Shown in pieces: positions 1-9,178 of a stretch of 64,000 nucleotides of DNA (within the stretch, counting starts at the first letter, position 1; the number at the start of each line of letters is the position of its first letter). The stretch comes from Pseudomonas sp. Irchel 3E13 (GTDB taxonomy: Bacteria > Pseudomonadota > Gammaproteobacteria > Pseudomonadales > Pseudomonadaceae), in the NCBI RefSeq assembly GCF_900187455.1, contig NZ_FYDX01000004.1, forward strand, positions 248,001-312,000. The letters are read 5' to 3'. The notes beneath the pieces were generated by a model, which saw nothing but the letters and a program-made list of their open reading frames with translations, made no database searches and had not been told where the DNA came from. A program made the position numbers and the translations under genes.

Positions 1-1308
<1,308 letters not shown>

Positions 1309-1315
1309 CGGTCGC

Positions 1316-3043
1316 TCACTTCAGATAAGTCACTGCGGGCGTGGGGAAATCCAGGGTCACCACAGTGCCCTCGCCCGGGTTGCTCGCGAGCTCCATTCGC
1401 GATGCGTTGGCTTCCAGCAGTTGTTGGCAGATGCTCAGACCCAGCCCGGTGCCGCGGGCTTTCAGGGTGAAAAATGGTTGGCGCACCTGTTGCAGCGCGG
1501 CCTCGGGAATGCCGCAGCCTTGATCCACCACGGTCACGCAGACCCGCTCGCCCCAGGCCTGGCCGTCGATGGCCACGCCCTGCCCCGGCGCGCTGGCTTC
1601 CACGGCGTTGAGGCAGAGATTGAGCAAAATCTGCTGGGCCTGGTCCGGATCGACCCACAGCCGCAGACCGGTTTTGCAGGTGGCCGAAAAGGCGATGCCC
1701 TTGGTGTCGGCCGCGGGCGCGATCAACCGCGCCGTGCGCTCGAACAGCGCGGCCAGGTCCACCACCTGTGGGTTGGCCGGGTGTGGCCGGCCGTATTCGA
1801 GCAGGTCGCTGGTGACGTGGGACAGCCGATCGATTTCCTGGCACAGGTCGCTGAGCAACAGGCGCCGCTCGGTTTCCTGTTCGCGGCGCAGCAACGCCTG
1901 CACGGTGGTCTTCATGGTCGCCAGCGGGTTGCGCACCTCATGGGCCACGCCGGTGGCGAAGGTGCCGAGCACCGCGAGGTTTTCCGAGCGCACGGTGCGC
2001 TCCATGACATCGGCCAGGCGCCCGGCCATGACATTGAAGGCGCGGGTCACCCGGCCGATTTCGTCGTTGTGGGCCTGTTCCGGCAGGCGATAGCCGAGGT
2101 CACCCGACGACAGTTGGTGCGCCCCGTCCACCAGCGTGCCGACCCGCGCGCGCAACTGCCGCGACAGGGTGAAGAACACGACCAAGATAAAGCTGATAAA
2201 CCCGACCGCCGCCAGGTACAGCCACCAGCGGGCATCGTCCAGCGGCTTGAGCACGGCGCCGGGCTGCACACTGAAAACCACCTGCCAGCCGGGCAGGATC
2301 ACCGGGCCTTCGCGCCAGTCGGCGGGGGCCTCGACCTGACGCCCGGTGGCATCGATAAAGGCGCCGCCGGGCACCCGCAGCAGCGGCGTTACCACCCCGC
2401 CCAGGCCGGAACTGACCAACAATTCGGTGACCGAGGCCAGGCGCAGGTGCAGGCCGATGCGCACGCGGTGATCGGTACGGCCATTGCGGATGGTCTTGCG
2501 GATCAGCAGCCAGCCCGAGCGCCCGGCCTGGGGCGTTACCGGGCCGATCACCTCGATGTCGCCGACCATTTGCCGTGGCAGGCCGTCGAGCGACCAGCCC
2601 TCGCGGCCCCAGTACGGCGCGCCCGAGGCGGCCTGCCCGGGCATGACCTTGAGCAGGCGCTCGTTCTCGTCGAAAAACAGCACGCCGTAGAGAAACGGCA
2701 GCTCGCCCTCGAGCTTGAGCAAGGCATCGACATCGCCGGCCGGGTGCGCCTGGTCGGCGATGAAATCCGGCATGTTGGGGTGATTGGACAGGGCCGAGAG
2801 CTGGTAGAAACGGTCGTCGAGAAACGACGACAGCCGGTTCGCCGTGGACAGCGCCTGGGCATCGAGGCGTTCGCCGGTCAGGCGGTTGAGCAGGTCCTTG
2901 GCGAGTTGCTCATAGAGCACGGCCAGGGCGATCAGCGCGACGCTCATCACCACGATGGACAACAAGGTATAGCGCGCCACCAGGCTGCGCCGCGGGCGAG
3001 CAAGCCGTCGCCAAAAGGCGCTGGCGGGGAATTCGATATCCAT
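1316..3043 (-). CDS. Membrane sensor histidine kinase (HAMP-HisKA-HATPase)
   Basis: Sensor partner of the NtrC-type regulator downstream. A first membrane helix lies around residues 23-45, followed by a periplasmic sensor of about 220 residues (Cache-like by length and position, not proven), a second helix around 272-293, a HAMP linker, and a HisKA domain with the phosphorylated His368 in AHEVRNP. The ATPase domain shows N-box LCLNAVEAS, G1 DQGCGIP and G2 GTGLGLSI. The 575 aa length is normal for NtrB/DctB-like kinases. The ligand is unknown; the neighbouring solute-binding protein suggests a peptide or small organic nutrient. Translation ends 7 bp before the regulator start. Confidence 0.93.
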   Translation of the reverse strand: MDIEFPASAFWRRLARPRRSLVARYTLLSIVVMSVALIALAVLYEQLAKDLLNRLTGERLDAQALSTANRLSSFLDDRFYQLSALSNHPNMPDFIADQAHPAGDVDALLKLEGELPFLYGVLFFDENERLLKVMPGQAASGAPYWGREGWSLDGLPRQMVGDIEVIGPVTPQAGRSGWLLIRKTIRNGRTDHRVRIGLHLRLASVTELLVSSGLGGVVTPLLRVPGGAFIDATGRQVEAPADWREGPVILPGWQVVFSVQPGAVLKPLDDARWWLYLAAVGFISFILVVFFTLSRQLRARVGTLVDGAHQLSSGDLGYRLPEQAHNDEIGRVTRAFNVMAGRLADVMERTVRSENLAVLGTFATGVAHEVRNPLATMKTTVQALLRREQETERRLLLSDLCQEIDRLSHVTSDLLEYGRPHPANPQVVDLAALFERTARLIAPAADTKGIAFSATCKTGLRLWVDPDQAQQILLNLCLNAVEASAPGQGVAIDGQAWGERVCVTVVDQGCGIPEAALQQVRQPFFTLKARGTGLGLSICQQLLEANASRMELASNPGEGTVVTLDFPTPAVTYLK

Positions 3044-3148
3044 GGGATTTGTAATTGTTTTTCATGTGATGGCGGGGAGGATAAGGAGCGCGGGTCGGGG
3101 TTGTCCATTGATTCAGAGACAAAGCGCCCACCCCGCTGAACTGTTGAT

Positions 3149-3169
3149 GTGTTGCTCCAACAGCAACAC
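3149..3169. promoter_or_regulatory. Perfect dyad, probable activator site (UAS)
   Basis: GTGTTGCT-N5-AGCAACAC, an uninterrupted 8-bp inverted repeat. It sits 75 bp upstream of the -24/-12 element at 3244, the usual place for an NtrC-type activator. The same half-site GTGTTGC with the same 7-bp spacing to GCAA recurs at 7316 upstream of the TonB receptor, which also has a sigma-54 promoter. Assignment to the adjacent response regulator is inference. Confidence 0.7.
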
Positions 3170-3243
3170 CGCACTGCTTGCGTGGCAGCAATCGCCAGCC
3201 GCCTCCGGCCTGAACACCGCGCCACGCCGGCCTTTGCGCCACA

Positions 3244-3259
3244 TGGCGCGAAACCTGCT
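3244..3259 (+). promoter_or_regulatory. Sigma-54 (-24/-12) promoter of the solute-binding protein gene
   Basis: TGGCGCG-AAAC-CTGCT matches the TGGCACG-N4-TTGCW consensus with two substitutions and the correct spacing between the invariant GG and GC. The start of transcription would fall near 3270, about 25 bp before the ATG at 3295. Confidence 0.7.
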
Positions 3260-3294
3260 CTGACCCGTCGATTGGACAGTCAAAAGGCCCCCTC

Positions 3295-4878
3295 ATGAGT
3301 TACGACAACGCCCCCTTCTCCCGCCGTCGGTTTATCGGCAACAGCCTCGCGCTCGGCGGCCTGGCCCTCGGTGGCAGCCTGCTCGCCGGTTGCGGCGACG
3401 ACAGCCAGTCCGCCGCCGACGGCCTCAGCAGCAGCGGCCCGCGCCAGGGCGGCCGCCTGCGCCTGGGCATTCTCGACGGTAGCAAAAGCGGCAACCTCGA
3501 CGCCCACAAGCCGACGGGCAGCGGCATCGTTCGCGGCTTCGCGCTGTACAGCAAACTCTGGGAATGGGACGAGAACATGCTGCCGCGCCTGGCCCTGGCC
3601 GAGGAAGCCGAGGTCAGCCCGGACGGCAAGGTCTGGACCCTGCGCCTGCACAAGGACCTTGAGTTCCACCACGGCAAGACCATCGATGCCGACGACCTGA
3701 TCTTCTCGATCCGCCGCCTCACCGACCCGCAACTCGCCTCGCCCTACGCCGCGCTGCTGCACTGGATCGACCGCGACCACCTGGAGAAACTCGACAACCG
3801 CACGATCCGCGTACGCTTCAAGGACGGCGCCGGCTTCGTGCCGCTGCCGGAAACCTGGGTCAACTTCGGCGGCATCGTGCCGGTGGATTACCACCCCATC
3901 AGCAACCCGGTCGGTGCCGGCCCGTACAAGCTGAAGAGCTTCAACCCCGGCCAGCGCTCGCTGTTCACCCGTTTCGAGAACTACTACAAGCCCGGCCGGC
4001 CGTATGCCGACGAGCTGGAAATCATCGAGTTCAAAGACCAGACCACGCGCCTGGCGGCCTTGCAGGCCGGGCAGATCGACATGGCCAATGCCCTGGCCAA
4101 CGAGCACCTGAAAGTGATCGAAAGCGACCCGCGCCTGCAATTGATCAGTTCGGTCACCGGCAACTGGCTGAGCCTGGACATGAACACGCAGAAAGCGCCG
4201 TTCAACGACCCGCGAGTGCGCCAGGCCTTCCGCCTGCTGGCCGACCGCGACGAGTTGGTGAAGCGCGTGCTCAATGGCCAGGGCCGGGTGGCCAACGACC
4301 TTTACGCACCGAACGATCCGACCTTCGACCACAGCATCCCGCCGCGCAAACAGGACCTGGAACAGGCCCGGACCCTGCTGCGCGAAGCGGGTCAGGAACA
4401 GCTCAAACTGGAACTGGTGGCCGAGCAGAACAACGTCGCCCTCGCCTCCGCGCTGGTCTACGCCGAGCAGGCGCGCCGCGCCGGGGTCGAGATCACCGTG
4501 CGCCAGGTCGACAGCGCCACATTCAACGGCCCGCAGCACACCGAGTGGACCTTCAGCACCGGCGGCAGCATCGGCGCGCCATTCCTGACCTGCGCCCTGC
4601 ATGCGGACGCGCCGGTGTCGGTGGCGAACAAAACCCACTTCGACGACCCGCGCTTCTCCGAACTGTTCCTCAAAGCGCTGGCCGAACCCGACCTGGAAAA
4701 ACGCAAACCGCTGGTGCATGAAGCGCAACGCATCCAGTACGACCATGGCGGCCTGCTGGTGTGGGGCTACGCCAACCTGCTGGATGGCTTCTCGCAACGC
4801 GTCGGTGGTGCGGCGGCGGAGAAGACACTGTTTCCGACGTGGCGGTTTGATCAGTTGTGGTTGAAAGGCGGGGTTTGA
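3295..4878 (+). CDS. Tat-exported lipoprotein, family 5 ABC solute-binding protein
   Basis: Periplasmic binding component of a peptide/nickel/opine-type ABC importer (SBP_bac_5, DppA/OppA fold). The N-terminus has a twin-arginine motif SRRRFIG, a hydrophobic stretch, and a lipobox LLAG followed by Cys33, so it is exported folded and lipid-anchored. The 527 aa length is typical. The middle contains the family patterns for the lobe hinge (NPVGAGPYKLKSF) and MNTQKAPFNDPRVRQAF. No permease or ATPase genes lie next to it, so it must use a transporter elsewhere or work with the TonB receptor. A sigma-54 promoter and a dyad precede it, and the divergent neighbour is a kinase/activator pair. Confidence 0.92.
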   Translation: MSYDNAPFSRRRFIGNSLALGGLALGGSLLAGCGDDSQSAADGLSSSGPRQGGRLRLGILDGSKSGNLDAHKPTGSGIVRGFALYSKLWEWDENMLPRLALAEEAEVSPDGKVWTLRLHKDLEFHHGKTIDADDLIFSIRRLTDPQLASPYAALLHWIDRDHLEKLDNRTIRVRFKDGAGFVPLPETWVNFGGIVPVDYHPISNPVGAGPYKLKSFNPGQRSLFTRFENYYKPGRPYADELEIIEFKDQTTRLAALQAGQIDMANALANEHLKVIESDPRLQLISSVTGNWLSLDMNTQKAPFNDPRVRQAFRLLADRDELVKRVLNGQGRVANDLYAPNDPTFDHSIPPRKQDLEQARTLLREAGQEQLKLELVAEQNNVALASALVYAEQARRAGVEITVRQVDSATFNGPQHTEWTFSTGGSIGAPFLTCALHADAPVSVANKTHFDDPRFSELFLKALAEPDLEKRKPLVHEAQRIQYDHGGLLVWGYANLLDGFSQRVGGAAAEKTLFPTWRFDQLWLKGGV

Positions 4879-4902
4879 GTTTCAGGCCCCATCGCTGGCA
4901 AG

Positions 4903-4924
4903 CCACGCGCCGCAAAGCGCGTGG
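4903..4924. terminator. Bidirectional hairpin between convergent genes
   Basis: CCACGCGC, 6-nt loop, GCGCGTGG: a perfect 8-bp stem in the 57-bp gap between two convergent genes. There is no long T run, so it may be a REP-type stop or stabilising hairpin. The flanking ATCGCTGGCAAGCCA and CGCCGCAAAGCG resemble the repeat at 32328. Confidence 0.5.
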
Positions 4925-4935
4925 CCCTTCCCCAA

Positions 4936-7179
4936 TCAGAAGTGCGTCGTCACCGACACCCCATACGTCCGCCGATCGCCCCGAGCATCCCAGGCGATAT
5001 CGAACGGCAGCGGCACGCTGTCGGTCTTGTAGCGCTTGTCGGTGAGGTTGTTGACGTAGCCGCTGACGTCCAGGTCATTACGCCCGCCGAAGTGGTAGGT
5101 CAGGCTGGCATTGCCCAGGGTGTAACCGCCCTGCGAAACGCTGTGGTCTTCCTGCGCGGTCGGCAGGAAGAAGATCCGGCTCTGGTAGCGCCAGCTATTG
5201 TCGAGGGTCAGCGCGTCGCCACCTGACAGCGGAATGCGGTAGCTCGCGCCCACCGACAGCGTGCGCGACGGCGAACGGGCGATGCGGTTGCCGGAGTAGT
5301 CCGGGCCGCCTTCGGAGGCGAAGTCCTTCAGCTCGGTGTGCAGCAGGCCGAGGGAGCCGCGCACTTGCAGGTTCTGGATCGGCAAGGCCTGCAGCTCGAA
5401 TTCGGCACCGCGAATCACCCCGCTGCCGCTGTTGGTCAGCAGCGACACCACTTCGCCGTTGCTCACCATGACGTTGTTCACCTGGATATCGGCGTAGTCG
5501 TAGTAGAAGACGTTGGCGTTGGCGATCAGGCGCTCGTCGAACCACTCGCTCTTGATCCCCAGTTCGTAGGCATCGACGTTCTCCGGCGCCACCACCGAGG
5601 TTTCCGCCTGCACCGTCGCGCCGCCGTTGAAGCCACCGGAACGGAAGCCCTTGGCGTAGCGGAAGTAGACGCGGGCGTTGTCGTTCAACTGGTACTCGGG
5701 GGTGAAATCGTAGGTCAGCTTGCTCCAGGTGCGGTTCTCGTCCTGCACGGCCACGGTGGCCAAGTCGCCGGTGTAGTTCTTCCACCAGTGCTCGCTGCTG
5801 CCGAAGGCGACGACGTTGGCGCCCGGCGCGGCGACGCGGTGCAGGTCAATGTCCTTGGTTTCGCGGGTCCAGCGCAGGCCCAGGGTCAGGCTCAGATCGT
5901 CGGTGGCCTGCCAGGTGCTGCTGCCGAACAGCGCGTAGCTGGTGGTGGTCTGGTCGAGGTCGGTACGTCCATAGCTGGCCACCCCGAACGGCGCGTTGTA
6001 GGCGGTCGGCAGGATGGCGCTGCTGCTGGCGCTGTCCAGGCTTTCGTGGAACAGGTGGGTGCCGACGATCCAGCTCACCGGCTGGTTCTTCGGCGAGGAC
6101 AGGCGCAATTCCTGCGACACCTGACGCCAGTGGTCGTCGGCATAGGAGCGGCCGAATTCGTAGATGCCCATGTTCGGTCCCTGGGCCTTTTCGTGGACAT
6201 CGTCCAGAGCGGTGATCGAGTCCAGCGTCAGCTCGCCCAGTTCCCATTGCAGGTTCAGTTGCACACCGTTGTGCTCGACGCGGTCCTCGGCCTTGCCAGT
6301 GTACGCCGCTTCATCGTCCTTCAACGATGGCGCCGGGCCGAACAGCGTGGTGCCACCTGGGCCCGCGCCCCAGGCCCGGGTCGGAATGCCCTGGCCTTTG
6401 TAGTCGCGGGCGCGTATTTGCAGAGTGGCCTGCAAGGTGTCGCTCAGGCGGGCGAGGATTTGCGCGCGCACCGCCTGGTCGTGAACGTCGCCGTAGGTGT
6501 GGTCGTCCACCAGGTTCTTCAGTTGGCCGTCCTTGCTCTGATCGACGAAGGCCACCCGCGCCGCCAGCCGATCCTCCACCAGGGTCCCGCCATAGGCGCC
6601 CTCGTAGAGCCGCGAATCGTAGTTGCCGGCGTCCACCTTGAAGTAGCCATTGCCCTCTTCGAAGGCCGGCTTGCGCGAAACGAAGTTGATCGCCCCGCCG
6701 GTGGTGTTCTTGCCCCACAGCGTGCCTTGCGGACCGCGCAGAATCTCCACCCGCTCCAGGTCATAGAGCGGACCACCAGTGGCGATATGCGGGCTGATGT
6801 AGGTGTCATCGACATAGATCCCCACCGGGTAGACCGTGGTCGACGCCATGTCGCCCGAGCCCATGCCGCGGATATACCAGCGCGGCCGCTGGTTGCCGGC
6901 GAACTCCGGGGCGATGGCGTTGGGCACATCCTGCAGCGCCTTGCCGGCGGTGAAACCGCCACCGGTATTGCGGATGCTGTCGCCGGAGACCGCGGACACG
7001 GCGGAGGCCACATCCTGCAGCGATTCCTCGCGCTTCTGCGCGGTCACCGTGACCGTGGGCAACGCATCCTGATTCTTCGCCGGAGCGTCTTCGTTTTCAG
7101 CGGCCAGCAGACCCTGGACAGGCAACACCGCGGCAGCGATCAACAACGCCAGGCTTTGGCGACGGAACGGAACATTCAT
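4936..7179 (-). CDS. TonB-dependent outer-membrane receptor
   Basis: Outer-membrane gated channel for active uptake of a scarce substrate. It has an N-terminal Sec signal (about 1-26, cleavage near LLAAEN), a TonB-box-like segment TVTVTAQKR, a plug domain (about 45-160, with RWYIRGMGSGD and VEILRGPQGTLWGKNTTGGAIN), and a 22-strand-type barrel ending in the C-terminal Phe typical of OMPs. There is no N-terminal STN signalling domain. Its 747 aa and plug sequence fit the broad CirA/FhuE-like group; the substrate cannot be read. Upstream lie a near-perfect sigma-54 promoter (7216) and a dyad resembling that of the solute-binding protein gene, so I infer co-regulation. Confidence 0.93.
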   Translation of the reverse strand: MNVPFRRQSLALLIAAAVLPVQGLLAAENEDAPAKNQDALPTVTVTAQKREESLQDVASAVSAVSGDSIRNTGGGFTAGKALQDVPNAIAPEFAGNQRPRWYIRGMGSGDMASTTVYPVGIYVDDTYISPHIATGGPLYDLERVEILRGPQGTLWGKNTTGGAINFVSRKPAFEEGNGYFKVDAGNYDSRLYEGAYGGTLVEDRLAARVAFVDQSKDGQLKNLVDDHTYGDVHDQAVRAQILARLSDTLQATLQIRARDYKGQGIPTRAWGAGPGGTTLFGPAPSLKDDEAAYTGKAEDRVEHNGVQLNLQWELGELTLDSITALDDVHEKAQGPNMGIYEFGRSYADDHWRQVSQELRLSSPKNQPVSWIVGTHLFHESLDSASSSAILPTAYNAPFGVASYGRTDLDQTTTSYALFGSSTWQATDDLSLTLGLRWTRETKDIDLHRVAAPGANVVAFGSSEHWWKNYTGDLATVAVQDENRTWSKLTYDFTPEYQLNDNARVYFRYAKGFRSGGFNGGATVQAETSVVAPENVDAYELGIKSEWFDERLIANANVFYYDYADIQVNNVMVSNGEVVSLLTNSGSGVIRGAEFELQALPIQNLQVRGSLGLLHTELKDFASEGGPDYSGNRIARSPSRTLSVGASYRIPLSGGDALTLDNSWRYQSRIFFLPTAQEDHSVSQGGYTLGNASLTYHFGGRNDLDVSGYVNNLTDKRYKTDSVPLPFDIAWDARGDRRTYGVSVTTHF

Positions 7180-7215
7180 GTGGGCAGATCTCTTTTTTCA
7201 AGTTGCTGCCCGTAT

Positions 7216-7231
7216 GGCAAGCCCCGTGCCA
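7216..7231 (-). promoter_or_regulatory. Sigma-54 (-24/-12) promoter of the TonB receptor gene
   Basis: On the minus strand TGGCACG-GGGC-TTGCC, identical to the consensus except for the last base. Transcription would start near 7205, about 25 nt before the ATG at 7179. Confidence 0.8.
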
Positions 7232-7315
7232 AACGCTACGCGCCAGGCAGGCCGGGGGTTTTGGCCGGGGTGGTGAAGTTGACTGCTGCGTCAGAGGCAG
7301 TGTGCCAGCAGGGTT

Positions 7316-7336
7316 GTGTTGCCTGGGATGCAAGTT
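7316..7336. promoter_or_regulatory. Probable second activator site, half-conserved dyad
   Basis: GTGTTGC-N7-GCAAGTT: the left half is identical and the right half keeps GCAA of the perfect dyad at 3149. It lies 84 bp upstream of the -24 element at 7231, matching the 75-bp spacing at the other promoter. Confidence 0.55.
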
Positions 7337-7432
7337 GCCATCATCCTCTTGAGTCCACGCACGGCACGCCGTTAATCTGCGTGCTGGGCTTCACTGCGAT
7401 AAAGTCCCCCTCCACTCAGCAAGGACGTTCAA

Positions 7433-8098
7433 ATGGGTCAGCTTAATGAAGTACTTCGCGCGTTTAACGGCGATGCGTTTGCAGAGGCACGGGAGCAGGC
7501 GGCCACACTGTTTGAGCTAGGCGCGACGCGTGCCGCGCTGATGGAACTTGAACTGAACCAACACCTGAACGCCCTGCTGGCGGGCGGCGACGACAAGCAG
7601 ACCATTCCCGTGTCGAACATCCTCGACGCGCACTCGGAAGTTCACGCACTGACCGCCTACACCGACCCTGGCCATATCATCGGCACGTTCAAAAACGCCC
7701 TGGCCAATTTCGTGCCGGGTGGGCGGGCCGCGGTCATCGAGAGCATCAGCATCCTGCTTTCCGGGGTTCTGAAGGCGTCCCTGCAGGATCCCAACACCCA
7801 CGCCGAGGGCAAAGCCCTTTACGTGGTGCTGGCGGATGGGCAGTCGCTGGTGAGGCTGGACATCAAGATGTGGTACAGCGATGTGTCGTCGCGCGCGCTG
7901 CACAGGGCCGCGGAGAAAATCGTGGTCGTCTCCGCGGTCAAGTCGACGATCGACGTTACCCGGTTGGCGCTGAATACATTCCTCAGCGTCTATCAGCGCC
8001 AGTTGATGAGCAGCTCGGGAAGCAGGGTTGAACTCACCAGAGAAATCGAAGACATCGCCGCCTTGTTCAGGGCCTTGAAGCGGGCCCACGAAGCGTAG
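7433..8098 (+). CDS. Hypothetical protein, 221 aa
   Basis: I do not recognise this protein. It starts at an ATG preceded by AAGGACG, a good ribosome site. It has no signal peptide and no clear membrane segment; a mild hydrophobic stretch lies around residues 95-115 (AAVIESISILLSGVL). The rest alternates helical and mixed segments (FAEAREQAATLFELG at the start, ELTREIEDIAALFRALKRAHEA at the end), suggesting a soluble mixed alpha/beta protein. Codon use is somewhat less GC-biased than in neighbours. It is divergent from the TonB receptor and convergent with the hydrolase; context gives no function. Confidence 0.75.
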   Translation: MGQLNEVLRAFNGDAFAEAREQAATLFELGATRAALMELELNQHLNALLAGGDDKQTIPVSNILDAHSEVHALTAYTDPGHIIGTFKNALANFVPGGRAAVIESISILLSGVLKASLQDPNTHAEGKALYVVLADGQSLVRLDIKMWYSDVSSRALHRAAEKIVVVSAVKSTIDVTRLALNTFLSVYQRQLMSSSGSRVELTREIEDIAALFRALKRAHEA

Positions 8099-8124
8099 TG
8101 GGTGATGCTCACGATGCAGTTATC

Positions 8125-8145
8125 GCGAGCAAGCTCGCTCCTACA
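8125..8145. repeat. REP-type palindrome
   Basis: GCGAGC-AA-GCTCGC followed by TCCTACA, a form of intergenic repeat common in fluorescent pseudomonads. The same core recurs in both arms of the long inverted repeat at 53618-53894. It overlaps the 3' end of the hydrolase gene. Confidence 0.7.
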
Positions 8146-9064
8146 GGAGGAGGCGTGCGCGCAGCCAATCGGCAATCTCGTCCCAAAGCTGCTCCACCCG
8201 CGCCACGCCGAACGCCCGCAACCCGGAGTGCACCAACCCTTCCACCACGCGCACTTCGGCCTGCCCGCCCGCCTCGCGCAACGCCTCGCCATAGGCGACC
8301 CCGTGATCCCGTAGCGGATCGATGCCGGCCACGCCGATGAAGGCCGGGGCCAGTCCGCTGAAGTCGCTGGCTTCCAGCGGCATGGCGCAAGGATCGAGGC
8401 GCTGGTGGGCATGCGGCAGGTAGCCCGCCAGCGATTGGTTCAGGCCCGCGACGTTGAGCATCGGCGCCCGGGCGTGTTGGTGCATCGACGGCAGGTGGTC
8501 CCGCGCTGTCAGCACCGGGTAGGCCAGCAATTGACCCAGCGGCTGGGGCTGGGCATCGCGACGCAGGGCCAGGCACAGCCCCGCCGTGAGGCTGCCGCCC
8601 GCGCTGTCGCCACCGACGATCAGGCGTTCACGACTCAGTTCGGCATCGATCATTCCGCGACGCAGCCCGAGCCACGCCGCCAGGCAATCGTCCAGTGGCG
8701 CCGGGTAGCAGTGCTCCGGCGCCAGTCGGTAATCCACGGCGACGATGGCGATCTTCACTCGCGTTGCCAGGGCGTAGGCGAACCAGTCGTGGCTGTCGAG
8801 ACTGCCCAGGTCCCAGCCACCGCCATGCAGGTACAGCAGCGTCGGCCAGCCGCCTTCGGGTACCGCGCCCTCCGGTTTGTAGACCCGCAGGCGCAGGCCA
8901 TCGAGCGAGTGATCGGCCACCCGCAGCCCCGCCGGTTTTTCCGGTGTGCAGGCCCGGCAGGCGCGCAGGAAGGCTGCGCGGCGCGCGTCGATGTCGTTGC
9001 TGACCGGAGCGAAGCGCTGCGCGGCTTCGACGTAGGCGCGGATATCAGGATCAAGCGTGTTCAT
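8141..9064 (-). CDS. Alpha/beta hydrolase, hormone-sensitive-lipase-like
   Basis: Carboxylester hydrolase of the bacterial HSL (family IV) group. It shows the oxyanion motif HGGGWD, the nucleophile elbow GDSAGG (catalytic Ser), the acid in GIDPLRDHG and the histidine in GLVHSG. It has 307 aa, no signal peptide, and is cytoplasmic. GGAG lies 7 bp before the ATG. It lies downstream of the OprD and sugar-acid genes on the same strand; in that context it could open lactones or esters of the substrate (inference). The 3' end runs into a REP element. Confidence 0.88.
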   Translation of the reverse strand: MNTLDPDIRAYVEAAQRFAPVSNDIDARRAAFLRACRACTPEKPAGLRVADHSLDGLRLRVYKPEGAVPEGGWPTLLYLHGGGWDLGSLDSHDWFAYALATRVKIAIVAVDYRLAPEHCYPAPLDDCLAAWLGLRRGMIDAELSRERLIVGGDSAGGSLTAGLCLALRRDAQPQPLGQLLAYPVLTARDHLPSMHQHARAPMLNVAGLNQSLAGYLPHAHQRLDPCAMPLEASDFSGLAPAFIGVAGIDPLRDHGVAYGEALREAGGQAEVRVVEGLVHSGLRAFGVARVEQLWDEIADWLRARLLL

Positions 9065-9178
9065 GGGTTACTCCGGGAAAGCAGTTGCACGCCGCAAGCG
9101 CTAGGCCGCCAGTAAAAGCAGCCGGTGTCGCTGCCGCTCTTTACTTGCAACTTGCCGCTTGCAACGTGGAGCTTGCCG

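Noticed and set aside
9120..9178. Short tandem CTTGCAACTTGCCG units after the OprD gene
   Set aside because: Only two to three imperfect copies, no dyad; chance or slippage.
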